DNA of 64,000 bases from Enterocloster lavalensis (GCF_902364025.1 NZ_CABJCG010000011.1:62001-126000); one strand, 5' to 3'. Positions 24,904 to 34,776 are shown, numbered from the stretch's first letter. Made by a program: numbers and translations. The notes: a model not told the origin generated them from the letters alone.

Positions 24904-26250
24904 CTACTTAAACAATTTCCCCACTCTCTCCTCCATTCCCGCCACAGCCTGCTCCGGGCTATAATTATCCTCTAAAATACACTTCTGAATCTCATTCGCA
25001 AAAATTTCTTTCGCTTCCTGATACTGCGGAATAAACGGAATCCTGTAAGTGCTATACTCCACCTGATCCACAATGATCTGAAGGTTGGGATCCTCTTCTA
25101 CCATCTTCTTATATTCCTCAGACTCCATGCAGCTATTTCTGGTGGGCAGATAACCGGTTCCGTTCGCCCATTTGACCGCATTCTCCGTATTCGTCATAAA
25201 CTTCAGGAACTCCCAGCCTGCTGCCTCTTCCTCGTCTGTATGCCCCTTAAACATCAGCAGGTTGGAACCGCCCGCCGGATAGGACAACGTGGTATCCTTG
25301 GGAATCGCGCCCACACCCACTTCAAACTCACAGGTTTTCTCCAGGCCCTTTAACTGTGCGCTGCTCTGCATGATCATAGCCGCCGTGCCCCCTGCGAATG
25401 CATTTCTGCATGCCTCGGAGGAGTTGTAATCCTGGCCGGACGGCACGTGCATGGTTCCCTCGGCGATCATTTCCTGCCACAGGTGCAGGGGCTTGGCTCC
25501 GCTCTCTCCGGCAAATCCGATGCCGTCGCCCGCCTCGTTAAAGATCAGGCCGCCCGCATTCATTACCAGCGCCATGTAATACCACTGGTCAAGGGGGCAG
25601 GAATAACCGTAGGTTCCGTCTGCTGTCAGCACTTTAGCATCCGCTCTCAAATCATCCCAGGTCACCGGCGGCTGATTCTCGTCCAGCCCGGCGTCCTTAA
25701 AGCGGTCTTTGTTATAGTACAGCACCGGCACGCTTCTGGAGTGGGGTAACGCCACCAGCTCGCCGTTGTAGTAGGAGCAGTCCAGCAGACCGGGCATAAA
25801 GTCGCCAATATCATATCCTTCCGCATCCACAAATTTCTGTAAGTCCACTAACTGCTCCGCGTCCGCGAAGATTCCCAGCATGCCGATCTCCATCTGTGCC
25901 AGAACGGGAGCTTCCCCGGCGGCCAGGGCTGCCTGCATCTTGGTTCCGGCGTCTGTGTAGGAACCCTGGTGCACGGCCTTTACGAAAATCTTGTCCTGGG
26001 ACTCGTTAAACGAGTTAGTGATCTCCTGGATCAGCTCGCCGTTGGACGATCCCATGCAGTGCCAGAACTCAATGTTGATCTTGTCGCCGGAAGGCGCCGC
26101 TTCCTCCTTCGCCCCCGCTTCGGAGCCAGCCTGCGCGGAGCTGTTTGCAGCCGCTGTGTCCTTTGTCTCCGTGGTTCCCGAACCGCCGCAGCCCGCCAGG
26201 GAGCCCGCCGCAATCGCTGCTGCCAATACAATACTTAGTTTTTTCCTCAT
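24904..26250 (-). CDS. Extracellular solute-binding lipoprotein (UgpB-like)
   Basis: 448 aa. Signal peptide with lipobox (MRKKLSIVLAAAIAAGSLAGCG, lipidated Cys at residue 21), Ser/Ala/Glu-rich linker, then a family-1 binding domain that closely follows glycerol-3-phosphate-type binding proteins (INIEFWHCMGSSNGELIQEI, YYNKDRFKDAGLDENQPPVTWDDL, YPAGGSNLLMFKG). It is the last gene of an operon ATPase-permease-permease-phosphodiesterase-binding protein. ATG 26250 with AAAGGAGG upstream. An UgpB-like substrate (glycerophosphodiester) is plausible given the phosphodiesterase but not proven. Confidence 0.9.
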   Translation of the reverse strand: MRKKLSIVLAAAIAAGSLAGCGGSGTTETKDTAAANSSAQAGSEAGAKEEAAPSGDKINIEFWHCMGSSNGELIQEITNSFNESQDKIFVKAVHQGSYTDAGTKMQAALAAGEAPVLAQMEIGMLGIFADAEQLVDLQKFVDAEGYDIGDFMPGLLDCSYYNGELVALPHSRSVPVLYYNKDRFKDAGLDENQPPVTWDDLRADAKVLTADGTYGYSCPLDQWYYMALVMNAGGLIFNEAGDGIGFAGESGAKPLHLWQEMIAEGTMHVPSGQDYNSSEACRNAFAGGTAAMIMQSSAQLKGLEKTCEFEVGVGAIPKDTTLSYPAGGSNLLMFKGHTDEEEAAGWEFLKFMTNTENAVKWANGTGYLPTRNSCMESEEYKKMVEEDPNLQIIVDQVEYSTYRIPFIPQYQEAKEIFANEIQKCILEDNYSPEQAVAGMEERVGKLFK

Positions 26251-26309
26251 CTCTTCTTTTTCCTCCTTTATTTTCCCCTGAGCGTTTGCACAGGTAGAAT
26301 TTTTCTCTA

Positions 26310-27602
26310 TCAAGAATCCTGCTTCAGGATTTCTCTCATCGCCTTCCCCTGGGCCCAGGGCATCTCCACACCCAGTATAGCCGCGTAGGTGGGGGCCTCG
26401 TCGATCAGTTCTCCCCGCTCGATCACCACGCCCTCCCGGATGTCCGGGCCGGCTGCGAAGAATATGGGCTGGGGCCCTTTCTCCGGCAGATGCCCGTGGG
26501 CGGATACGGACAGCTTGTAATCGGAATTATCCGTGGGACAGATCAGTTCGCCTTTACAGTTATTTCCAAATGAAGTTCCCAGACGGCCCTCGATGACATA
26601 GTCGAAGGGGCCTGCCAAATGGTGTTCCGCCATCTGGTCTTTGTTTAAAATCTGCTCACAGCCGTAGGCTTCGTTTTCGACCCAGTTCTTCAGAAGGGCT
26701 TCCACTTTGGCCCGCGTCTCCTGGTCCTCAGGGTCTTTTAGCACTACATGGGCCGACAGCCCTGCGGAGTGGATGTAACACTTGTAATCCTTCACCATAC
26801 CCGCCTCGTCCAGCTGGATCAGTCCCTCCCGGACCAGCAGAATATTGGGGTTAAATACCTGCTTGACCGGCAGGTGGCCATGATCGCCCATGACGCAGAA
26901 ATTGGTCTGGTCCAGGGTGCCCTGCTCTCTCAGAATCTCCATCAGCTCGCCGATCTTCCGGTCGCACTCCATCAGAGCGTGTTTGGCCTCCGGCGCAAAT
27001 CCTCCGAAATTGTGGCGGGCGTGATCCAAATAGGAGAGGTGGAGCATCACCACGTCCGGCTGATGATCCCGAAGAATCTCTTTTAAACAGGCCACTCCGA
27101 AATCATCCAGCTCCGGCTGGTATTTCCAGCGCAGCATATGGCCGTATTTGTCGAAGAGCTTTTCCATCCCCGGGGAGCAGACGGTGAGGAACCTTGGCCT
27201 GGAGTCGCCCTTTGGATCGTCGGACCAAATCTCAGGCACCAGGTAATCGATACTGGGGTCTCCCCCAGTCACCGGCCAGTTGATGACCGAGCAGGTGTAG
27301 CCGCCCGCTTTGGCCGCGTCGAAAATGGTGTCGGTCCCCAGCTCCCGCCGGTACCAGTGCCAGGCCGGATGGGCCACGCCCACCTCCACCTTCTCGTTGT
27401 GGTAGATTCCGTGCTTCTCCTGGTGGCAGCCCGTCATCATGGTAGAGTGGGCCACGTAGGTCATAGCCGGGTAGGTGGACTTCATTTTCTGTACCACGCT
27501 GCCGCGCTTGTAGATCCCGTACAGATTCGGACAGTCCTTCAGCCATTCTACATCATCGAAAAACAAGGAATCAACCGATAATACAAACAATTTCTTTTTC
27601 AT
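26310..27602 (-). CDS. Cytoplasmic alkaline-phosphatase-superfamily phosphodiesterase
   Basis: 430 aa, no signal peptide. The AlkP-superfamily metal site is complete: first Asp in LFVLSVDSLF, nucleophile Thr region STYPAMTYVAHSTMMTG, HLSYLDHARHNFG, CVMGDHGHLPV, and a late His in SVSAHGHLPE. Such enzymes hydrolyse phosphodiesters or nucleotide pyrophosphates. Its place between the permease and the binding-protein genes, together with its cytoplasmic location, suggests it cleaves what the transporter brings in, much as UgpQ does in enteric bacteria but with an unrelated fold. Start at 27602; an ATG three bases earlier is equally possible. Confidence 0.82.
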   Translation of the reverse strand: MKKKLFVLSVDSLFFDDVEWLKDCPNLYGIYKRGSVVQKMKSTYPAMTYVAHSTMMTGCHQEKHGIYHNEKVEVGVAHPAWHWYRRELGTDTIFDAAKAGGYTCSVINWPVTGGDPSIDYLVPEIWSDDPKGDSRPRFLTVCSPGMEKLFDKYGHMLRWKYQPELDDFGVACLKEILRDHQPDVVMLHLSYLDHARHNFGGFAPEAKHALMECDRKIGELMEILREQGTLDQTNFCVMGDHGHLPVKQVFNPNILLVREGLIQLDEAGMVKDYKCYIHSAGLSAHVVLKDPEDQETRAKVEALLKNWVENEAYGCEQILNKDQMAEHHLAGPFDYVIEGRLGTSFGNNCKGELICPTDNSDYKLSVSAHGHLPEKGPQPIFFAAGPDIREGVVIERGELIDEAPTYAAILGVEMPWAQGKAMREILKQDS

Positions 27603-27706
27603 CATTTTCCCCTTTTTGCAATTTTATTCGATTTTGCGGGCCGCCGGGCCGGAATGCCGGATTTTAGCTTTCCTCCTGAGCGGCGGCGTTTCCTCTCCCG
27701 TTCTCC

Positions 27707-28552
27707 TTATTTGATGCCGGAGTATACGAAGGAATTGCGGATTTTCTTGCTTGCAAACATATATACCAGCAGAATGGGCAGCACCAGGACCACGTTGCCG
27801 GCCATGATAATATGCCACATCTGAAGGGTTTCAGAGGATTTGAGCGCTGCGATTCCCACGGGCAGTGTCCGGAAGGTCTCGCTGGAGGTCATAATCAACG
27901 GCCAGAAGTAGCTGTTCCAGGTAGAGATGAAGGACAGCAGCCCGATGGTGATTAAAGCCGGTTTGGCCATGGGCATCATCACCTTAAACATGATCTTCAT
28001 GTTGCTGGCGTCGTCCAGCCTGGCCGCTTCAATTACCTCCTGTGGAATCTGCATGAAATACTGGCGCAGCATAAAGATTCCGAACGGATTGGAAATAAAT
28101 GGTAAAATAAGTGGTACAAAGGTTTTTAGCAGCTTCATTTTACTGAACATGAAGTACACCGGCAGGAAGGTAATCTGCTGGGGAATCATCAGTCCCAGAA
28201 GCACGATCCCAAAAAACAGGTTTTTGCCGAAATACTCGTGGCGGGCGAAGCTGTAAGCCGCGGGCACAATGATCAGGTACTGGAGCACCAGCACAAAGAG
28301 GCTGACAATCACGGAGTTCCTGAAATACAGCGCGATGGGTACGATCTCAAACACATGGGCGTAGTTTTCCCAGTGAACGCTGTTGGGAAACAGCGTGGGC
28401 GGAAACTGCAGCGCCTCGGTGTAGTCCTTTAAGGACGTGCTGACCATCCAGTAAAAAGGAAATGCGATGATCACAATGATAAACAATTTTAAACAGACGT
28501 TCAACCCCCGTCCGACTTTTCTCAACACAATCGATGAATTGCTCTCCTGCAT
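27707..28552 (-). CDS. Carbohydrate ABC transporter permease (UgpE type)
   Basis: 281 aa, about six membrane helices. The coupling loop is EVIEAARLDDASNMKIMFKV (EAA motif). The N-terminal helix region and the MVSTSLKDY pattern are typical of the UgpE/MalG half. Together with the gene upstream it forms the transmembrane pore. Confidence 0.92.
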   Translation of the reverse strand: MQESNSSIVLRKVGRGLNVCLKLFIIVIIAFPFYWMVSTSLKDYTEALQFPPTLFPNSVHWENYAHVFEIVPIALYFRNSVIVSLFVLVLQYLIIVPAAYSFARHEYFGKNLFFGIVLLGLMIPQQITFLPVYFMFSKMKLLKTFVPLILPFISNPFGIFMLRQYFMQIPQEVIEAARLDDASNMKIMFKVMMPMAKPALITIGLLSFISTWNSYFWPLIMTSSETFRTLPVGIAALKSSETLQMWHIIMAGNVVLVLPILLVYMFASKKIRNSFVYSGIK

Positions 28553-28567
28553 GACGTTTTCCCTCCC

Positions 28568-29470
28568 TTACTGGTAATGTACTTTTTTCTTTCCTGCGCC
28601 GAACTGGACATAGGTCATGATGCAGACCAGAACCAGCAGCACCACGCCCGCCGCACAGGCCATTCCCGGCTTTCCGTAGCGGAACGCAAAGGAATAAATG
28701 TAGTAAACCAGCGTATTGGTGGAGTCCACCGGACCGCCCTGGGTCATAACGTTTACGGAGTCAAAGATCTTGAAGGATGCGATGGACGCCACAACGGAGG
28801 TGAACAGGATGGTCGGCGAAATCATAGGCAGAGTGATCTTGAAAAATGTCCGGATCTTGGGCGTGTCGTCCAGCTCCGCGGCCTCGTAGATGCTGGTGGG
28901 AACGGTCTGAAGCGCCGCCATGATTAACAGCACGTAATATCCCACGCTCTTCCACACCATCACCAGCACCAGGGAAAACATGGCCGTGGACGGGCTTGAG
29001 AGGAACGGGAACTTAGACCCGCCCAGCTTTGTGATCACCATGTTCAAAAAGCCGGTGTCCGGATCCATCAGCCAGAGAAACACGATGGAGACCGAAACCA
29101 TGGAAATGACATGGGGCGTAAAGATAAATCCCTCCACCGCGCTGTTTAACTTCTTATGCTTGGAACCGTTGAGCCACACGGCGATGATCACCGCCAGCAC
29201 CATGGTCAGAACCACGAAGAGCACAGTGTAGACCACCGTATTCATCAGAACCTTGTGGAAGGTCTCGGAGACGAACAGCTCCTTGTAGTTGTCCAGGCCC
29301 ACAAAGGTCTTTTTGGTGGAAATCAGGCTGCCGGAAAACATGGAGTAGTACAGCAGGTAAAATACCGGATACACGGTAAAAATAAACAGCAGGACCATGG
29401 CGGGCATGGCCGTCACAAAACCCAGGAGCCGGTCGCGCTTCTCGCTGGCGCTTATTTTCTTCTTGTTCAC
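28568..29470 (-). CDS. Sugar ABC transporter permease (UgpA type)
   Basis: 300 aa, six membrane helices. Charged N-terminus MNKKKISASEKRDRLLGF, coupling loop YEAAELDDTPKIRTFFKITL (EAA motif), and GGPVDSTNTLVYYIY typical of the UgpA/MalF half. It starts three bases from the end of the ATPase gene, indicating tight coupling in the operon, and is followed by the UgpE-type permease. Confidence 0.93.
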   Translation of the reverse strand: MNKKKISASEKRDRLLGFVTAMPAMVLLFIFTVYPVFYLLYYSMFSGSLISTKKTFVGLDNYKELFVSETFHKVLMNTVVYTVLFVVLTMVLAVIIAVWLNGSKHKKLNSAVEGFIFTPHVISMVSVSIVFLWLMDPDTGFLNMVITKLGGSKFPFLSSPSTAMFSLVLVMVWKSVGYYVLLIMAALQTVPTSIYEAAELDDTPKIRTFFKITLPMISPTILFTSVVASIASFKIFDSVNVMTQGGPVDSTNTLVYYIYSFAFRYGKPGMACAAGVVLLVLVCIMTYVQFGAGKKKVHYQ

Positions 29471-29473
29471 GGC

Positions 29474-30520
29474 CTACACCCCCTGCTCTGTAAATTTTTC
29501 CCGGATCATCTGTCTGTGGTTTTCTTCCATCGGAATCCGCTTTCCTTCCTGGTCAAAGAGGTACATTGCGGAAAACGGCACCGACAGGCTCAGCACTTTG
29601 TCGTCCTCCGCCTCGTGCTCTGACTTGGCGGTAAGGCGTCCGTAACGGCTGTCCAGGGAGTAAATCGTCTCCGCGCCCAGCATTTCCTTGGTTACGATGT
29701 CCGCGCGGATCAGAATGTGCTCCTCGGGAATCTCCTGGAGGTACATTTTCTCAGGCCGGAAGCCCAGCTTCATACCCTGGGGCAGAATATTGTCCACCAC
29801 ATTCATCTGCGGAGTGCCGATGAACTGGGCCGCGTAAATGCAGTTGGGATTGTTGTACAATTCCCTGGGATTGGACTGCTGGACAATGTAGCCGTCCTTC
29901 ATCAGCACGATGTCGTCCGCCATGGACATGGCCTCCACCTGGTCGTGGGTCACGTAGACGAAGGTGGTTCCCAGCTTCTTGTGCAGGCTGATCAGCTCCA
30001 CGCGCATCTGACCTCTCAGCTTGGCGTCCAGGTTGGAGAGCGGTTCGTCCATCAGGAATACCTTGGGCTGCTTGACCATGGCTCTGGCCAGGGCCACTCT
30101 CTGGCGCTGACCGCCGGAAAGAGTGGAGGGCTTCCGGTCCAGGTACTCGGTGAGTCCCACGATCTCGCAGATCTCGGACACCCGCTTTTTGCGCTCCTCT
30201 TTGGGAACCTTTTTATTTTCCAGGCCGAACTCGATGTTCTCCCGCACCGTCATGGTGGGATACAGAGCGTAGTTCTGGAACACCATAGCGATGTCCCGCT
30301 TGCCGGGCGTCAGGTCGTTGATCTTGTGATCGTCGATGTAAATATCTCCGGAGGTGGGCTCATCCAGCCCGGTGATCATCCGCAGGGTGGTGGATTTGCC
30401 GCAGCCCGACGGCCCCACCAAAACGGTGAAAGAACCGTCCGCAATGTCCAGATTCAGATTTTCAATCACAACGTCGCTGCCGAACTTCTTTTTCACATTT
30501 CTTAACTGTATAGCCCCCAT
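29474..30520 (-). CDS. ABC transporter ATP-binding protein (UgpC/MsmK type)
   Basis: 348 aa. Walker A GPSGCGKST, signature LSGGQRQRVALARA, Walker B VFLMDEPLSNLD, switch His in VYVTHDQ. The C-terminal ~110 residues are the TOBE/OB-fold regulatory domain of the MalK/UgpC group (QGMKLGFRPEKMYL...). It is the first gene of the Ugp-like operon and could also serve the ATPase-less transporter at 1-2858. Sharing is inference. Confidence 0.95.
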   Translation of the reverse strand: MGAIQLRNVKKKFGSDVVIENLNLDIADGSFTVLVGPSGCGKSTTLRMITGLDEPTSGDIYIDDHKINDLTPGKRDIAMVFQNYALYPTMTVRENIEFGLENKKVPKEERKKRVSEICEIVGLTEYLDRKPSTLSGGQRQRVALARAMVKQPKVFLMDEPLSNLDAKLRGQMRVELISLHKKLGTTFVYVTHDQVEAMSMADDIVLMKDGYIVQQSNPRELYNNPNCIYAAQFIGTPQMNVVDNILPQGMKLGFRPEKMYLQEIPEEHILIRADIVTKEMLGAETIYSLDSRYGRLTAKSEHEAEDDKVLSLSVPFSAMYLFDQEGKRIPMEENHRQMIREKFTEQGV

Positions 30521-30722
30521 ATCTTCGCACTCCCTTTTTATTGATTGACGGTGAAAGGGCCGCGTTACAGACCGTTCATCCGCTTTCGTGTTTTGTTTCT
30601 GGGTTAACTATACCATTGTTTCCGCCCGGCCTGTTTTGCTCATTTTCCAAGAAATGTTGCTCTTTTTGATTCCGTCCGCCAAACGCTCCCCGCCCCAAAG
30701 CTCCACCCCTCCATAAAACGCC

Positions 30723-30762
30723 AAAAGCGCGGCATCCCCCGACAGAGGATACCGCGCCTTTT
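30723..30762 (-). terminator. Intrinsic terminator of the hybrid kinase gene
   Basis: On the minus strand AAAAGGCGCGG/CCGCGCTTTT with an inner GGAT/ATCC stem ends in T's, 16 bp beyond the stop at 30778. The 260-bp gap to the transporter operon contains no other recognisable signal apart from that operon's leader. Confidence 0.75.
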
Positions 30763-30777
30763 CCATACCATATTCCA

Positions 30778-33297
30778 TTAATCCACCGCGTCCATTTTCT
30801 CCTTCAGCGCCTGATACAGCTTCGTCAGATCGATGGGTTTGGCAATGTGTGCGTCCATTCCCGCGTTTCGGGCCGCCAGGACGTCCTCGGCAAATACGTT
30901 CGCCGTCATTGCGATGATCGGGATGCTTTTGGCTTGTGGATGGCCGCAGGTCCGGATCCTTCCGGCCGCCTCGTATCCGTTCATGACCGGCATCTGTATG
31001 TCCATCAGCACGGCATCGTAATAACCCTCCGCCGAGGCCGAGAAGGCTTCAAACGCCTGCTTTCCGTCGTCCCTTGTCTCGACTTTCGCGCCGTACGCGG
31101 TCAGAAGTTCCACCGCGATCTCCTGGTTGATCGCATTGTCCTCGGCCAGAAGAAATCTTCTGCCGGCAAACGAGTTCTCGTCCAGGGTGACTTCCTCGGA
31201 AACCGGAACGGGCGGCAGCTCGCCCTCCTGCAGGGGCAGATCCAGGTCCACCGTAAACGCAGAGCCACGGCCCGGAGCGCTCTTTAAGGTGATCTGGCCT
31301 CCCATTGCGGAGATCAGGTTTTTGGTGATGGCCAGCCCCAGGCCGGTGCCCTCAATTCGGTGGACCAACCTGTCGGACACCCGCTCAAAGGGGGTGAAAA
31401 TGAGCTTCTGGGCTTCCGGAGCGATTCCGATTCCATTGTCCGCAACCGTAAACCGGAAGGTGGGAGATTTTCCGCGCTGCTCCCGCTCCTGTGCGGTGAA
31501 GGAAATGGACCCGCCTTCCTGTGTGAATTTCACTGCGTTTGACAGCAGATTCATGAAAATCTGATTCAGGCGCAGCGTGTCGCCCATCAGCCTGGAATGG
31601 CTGATCTTCACGGTAAAGGTCAGGGTCTGCCCCTTGGATTCACATTGAGGCCGCAGGATCGCCTCAAGCCCCTGAAGCAGTTCCCCGAGGTCAAAGGGTT
31701 CGCTGACCAACGCCAGCTTACCGCTCTCAATTTTACTCATATCCAGCACGTCGTTGATGAGGCTGAGCAGATGCCGGGAGGAGAAATCGATCTTATTGAG
31801 ACAGTCCAGCACCCGGTCCGGGTCGCCCAGACAGCGCTTGGCAATGGCGGTCATGCCCACGATGCCGTTCATCGGCGTGCGCATGTCATGGGACATGCTG
31901 GAGAAAAAGCTGCTCTTCGCCGCGTTGGCCTGCTCCGCCGCCACAACCGCGGCCGCGATCTTCTCCCGGTCGTTGTGCTCCTGAGTCACATCCGTGACCG
32001 CGTAGATGCATTTCTTCTCATCTCCCAAAATGAAGGGGCAGACCAATATTTTCAGCCACATATCGCGGTGAAGGCGTTCGTTGTAGGTGTGTACCTCCCG
32101 CGTGCAGCCCTCCGGCGGCCAGGGCTCCTCCAGGATCGCCTGGAGTCTGCTCCGAAAGGCGCTGTCTTTCGCCTGCTGCGGTTCCTGTTCTAAAAACTCT
32201 TCCGCAGGGATACCCAGTATTCTGCCGCTGTTTTCAAACACATAATCCGGCACGGCGCTCCTGGCGTTGAGTATAAAGATCACTGTATCCGTATTTTCCG
32301 ATATAGCCTGATAAATGTCTAACAGGAAACGGTCATTTTCCTGCTGCCTGCGCTGCATGGACCAATAGAAATAGGAACCTGCCGTCAACGCCGCGACCAC
32401 AACACCGATAATCACCGTTGCCATCGCCATGGCCGTGGAAACGATCTGGGCTCCGTCCTTCTCCACCTCGCGCAGCGGCACAACCGTGACAAGCTGCCAG
32501 CCCCGTTTCTCATAAACGGGTTCAAAGCAAAAGAGCTGCTCCTGGCCGTCGATCTGAAAAACCACGGACCCGGTGGACCCGGAATTGAGCGCCTCGATAA
32601 ACTCCCCGACCCGGTCCGAAGGGTTGTCCGCGTAAATCAGCAGATGTCCGATATCTTCGTAGACCTGTTCGTAATTGTATCGGACCGGCGGTACGACAAT
32701 TTTGCCGTCCCGCCCCAGAATATAGCTGTACCCTTCCCCCAAATATGTGGTCTCTCCGCAGGCCTTCTGCATGGACGCGGCTGGGATGCTGGCGTAGAGA
32801 ATCCTGCCGCCGGTAAGCGCGGTTCCAAACAGCACCCTGCGGCCGCCGTTCTCATCAATCAGGGGATCCGACATTTCAAAACCGTCCACCGCCACCTTTG
32901 CGGCAAACTCCTCCGGGATCCCTTTTAACAGATGCGCGTTCTCCGGCCCGTACAGCGCCTGTCCCCCGCGGTCTATCACGGTCAGGCCGCTGACTGTGTG
33001 ATCGTTCTCAAATCGCTCCAGCAGGGCGGTGGCCGAGGAAACGTCCATCGAGGCATCCAGGGAGGCGGCCAGGCCGCGCAGATCCCGCTCTGTATCGTTT
33101 AAAATCGCCGTGAGCATCTGGCTTTTGCTGTTGGTAATTTCCCGGATCACCTGGACCGTGGTGCTGCGCACGTTAGAGCGGATGCTCCGGATCGCCTCTG
33201 CGCCCATCAGAAACGCGCCGATGCAGGAAGCGGCAATCACAATCAAAAGCGCCGTGTTCCGGTATCGATGTCTTTTTAGATTTGCCTGCTTCAACAC
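30778..33297 (-). CDS. Hybrid sensor histidine kinase/response regulator with extracellular Cache sensor
   Basis: 839 aa. A membrane helix at ~13-35 and another at ~285-310 bracket an extracytoplasmic double-Cache region; then a PAS-like segment (~325-420), HisKA with phosphorylated His in SSMSHDMRTPMNGIVGM, HATPase with NLLSNAVKFTQEGG and DNGIGI, and a C-terminal receiver (AEDNAINQEIAVELL, phospho-Asp in AVLMDIQMPVMNGYEA). A GTG start at 33297 follows AAAGGGAGG by 5 bases; TTG at 33294 is possible. The binding-protein gene directly upstream is co-transcribed and may feed its sensor. It carries its own receiver, and no DNA-binding output lies beside it. Confidence 0.9.
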   Translation of the reverse strand: MLKQANLKRHRYRNTALLIVIAASCIGAFLMGAEAIRSIRSNVRSTTVQVIREITNSKSQMLTAILNDTERDLRGLAASLDASMDVSSATALLERFENDHTVSGLTVIDRGGQALYGPENAHLLKGIPEEFAAKVAVDGFEMSDPLIDENGGRRVLFGTALTGGRILYASIPAASMQKACGETTYLGEGYSYILGRDGKIVVPPVRYNYEQVYEDIGHLLIYADNPSDRVGEFIEALNSGSTGSVVFQIDGQEQLFCFEPVYEKRGWQLVTVVPLREVEKDGAQIVSTAMAMATVIIGVVVAALTAGSYFYWSMQRRQQENDRFLLDIYQAISENTDTVIFILNARSAVPDYVFENSGRILGIPAEEFLEQEPQQAKDSAFRSRLQAILEEPWPPEGCTREVHTYNERLHRDMWLKILVCPFILGDEKKCIYAVTDVTQEHNDREKIAAAVVAAEQANAAKSSFFSSMSHDMRTPMNGIVGMTAIAKRCLGDPDRVLDCLNKIDFSSRHLLSLINDVLDMSKIESGKLALVSEPFDLGELLQGLEAILRPQCESKGQTLTFTVKISHSRLMGDTLRLNQIFMNLLSNAVKFTQEGGSISFTAQEREQRGKSPTFRFTVADNGIGIAPEAQKLIFTPFERVSDRLVHRIEGTGLGLAITKNLISAMGGQITLKSAPGRGSAFTVDLDLPLQEGELPPVPVSEEVTLDENSFAGRRFLLAEDNAINQEIAVELLTAYGAKVETRDDGKQAFEAFSASAEGYYDAVLMDIQMPVMNGYEAAGRIRTCGHPQAKSIPIIAMTANVFAEDVLAARNAGMDAHIAKPIDLTKLYQALKEKMDAVD

Positions 33298-33314
33298 GAC
33301 TACCTCCCTTTCAA

Positions 33315-34619
33315 TCACTGCGCTCCGGCGATCGCCTCAAGCTGTATGCGGTCGTAGCTTGCCGCCGCTTCCTCCGGCGTCGCCCCGCCGATCATTTCCA
33401 GACACAAAGTCCGTGTTGTGCCCCAATAGTCAAAGCAGAGCGACATGTCCTCGATGGGAATCTGTCCCGGCGAGCAGGCGTCGTCGTAAAGCGCCTGCAG
33501 CCTGGGATCCAGGTCGAATTCCTCATGTTCGAAAACCGGCAGAATGCTGCTTGCGCCGTTGTTCAGCTCGTTTTTCTTATGAGTGGTCAGATACTCCAAT
33601 ACCTCCAGGGACTCCGGCACATGGGCGCCCCTGGCGTTGACGCAGATGCGGGTGCCAATGGACGGCAGGCTTATGGTGCCGTCCGGCAGGGCCGGGATGC
33701 CCTGCTGGATGAAGTCCATATCCGGGACCTCCCGCTCAATATCTTCTTCCTTACCTGCGGGAAATACCACAAAGGCGACTTTGCCGTCCCTGAATCCTTC
33801 CCAATCGGTGGTGTTGGCCCGGATGGCGTCCACCCCCTCCACGGTCAGATTGTCCCCGTAATACCCTTTGTCCACCAGCTCCTTAAAGAACCGGAAGCCC
33901 TCCAGCATGTATTCGCTGATTTTGATGCTGCCGTCGTTGAGCCCCGCGATGATCTCGTCCGTATTCTCGGCCTGGTAAATGGGGTAGAGCCCCCGGGCCA
34001 TGGCAAATACCGTCATGGCGTACCACCGGTTAATGCCGATGGGCGTAATTCCGTTTTCCTTGAGGACCTGGCAGCAGTATAAAAATTCCTCCGCGTCCTC
34101 AGGCGGCTCCAGGCCGTATTCCCGCAAAAGCCCTTCATTGACATAAAGGCCGTAAGCCGTCATTTTGGTGGGAAGGCAGTAGGCCGTCCCTTTCACAATG
34201 GCCTGCTTCCTGGCCGACTCATTCAGCTCCTGAAACACGGGCTGGTCCGAGAGATCATAAAAAAAGCCTTTCGCATTGAGCGCCTTGACCGTGTCCGCGT
34301 TGACGATAAACAGGTCCACATCTTTTCCGTTATCCAACCGGTTTTCCAGCGCCTCATTGTAGCCGTCCGCCGTGGACAGCCCGCTGACCCGTATTTCAAC
34401 GTCCCCGCTCTGGGCGTTGTAATCGGCGATCAGGTCCCGGTAAAGGCTGGAACTGGACGTTTCCGACGATTCAATGGAGGTAAACAGGTTGATCACAATC
34501 TTATCCGGTTCTGTGGGAGCCAGCTGCAGTTCATTGGGGGAATCAACGCGCCCGCAGCCGGATAAAAGCAGTCCCGCCAAAGCAGCCGCAAGCAGAGCAT
34601 TTCTATAATTTTTTGTCAT
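33315..34619 (-). CDS. Substrate-binding lipoprotein co-encoded with a sensor kinase
   Basis: 434 aa. Lipoprotein signal peptide (MTKNYRNALLAAALAGLLLSGC, lipidated Cys at residue 22), then a family-1 solute-binding fold (KIVINLFTSIESSETSSSSLYRDLIADYNAQ, AYGLYVNEGLLREYGLEPPEDAEEF). There are no permease or ATPase genes next to it. Instead it is immediately followed by the hybrid kinase, so it may act as a sensing protein that presents a ligand to the kinase's Cache domain instead of feeding a transporter. Promoter at 34748-34776. Confidence 0.85.
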   Translation of the reverse strand: MTKNYRNALLAAALAGLLLSGCGRVDSPNELQLAPTEPDKIVINLFTSIESSETSSSSLYRDLIADYNAQSGDVEIRVSGLSTADGYNEALENRLDNGKDVDLFIVNADTVKALNAKGFFYDLSDQPVFQELNESARKQAIVKGTAYCLPTKMTAYGLYVNEGLLREYGLEPPEDAEEFLYCCQVLKENGITPIGINRWYAMTVFAMARGLYPIYQAENTDEIIAGLNDGSIKISEYMLEGFRFFKELVDKGYYGDNLTVEGVDAIRANTTDWEGFRDGKVAFVVFPAGKEEDIEREVPDMDFIQQGIPALPDGTISLPSIGTRICVNARGAHVPESLEVLEYLTTHKKNELNNGASSILPVFEHEEFDLDPRLQALYDDACSPGQIPIEDMSLCFDYWGTTRTLCLEMIGGATPEEAAASYDRIQLEAIAGAQ

Positions 34620-34747
34620 CCTTTGTCCCTCTCTTAAAGCCCGCGGCGTTTCCGATCTGTACCACCGCGCCGGACAGTTTCGCGCGTACGGACCAGCCGT
34701 CCCGGACTTTTTTCATCAGACGTTATGTTCATATACCAAATAACATA

Positions 34748-34776
34748 ATTATAGCAAAGAATGGGGTGAATAGCAA
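34748..34776 (-). promoter_or_regulatory. Promoter of the binding protein-kinase operon
   Basis: On the minus strand TTGCTA (34771-34776), exactly 17 bp, then TATAAT (34748-34753), about 130 bp upstream of the start codon. A weak catabolite-response-like sequence lies at 34789-34803, but it deviates from the consensus at two positions. Confidence 0.65.
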
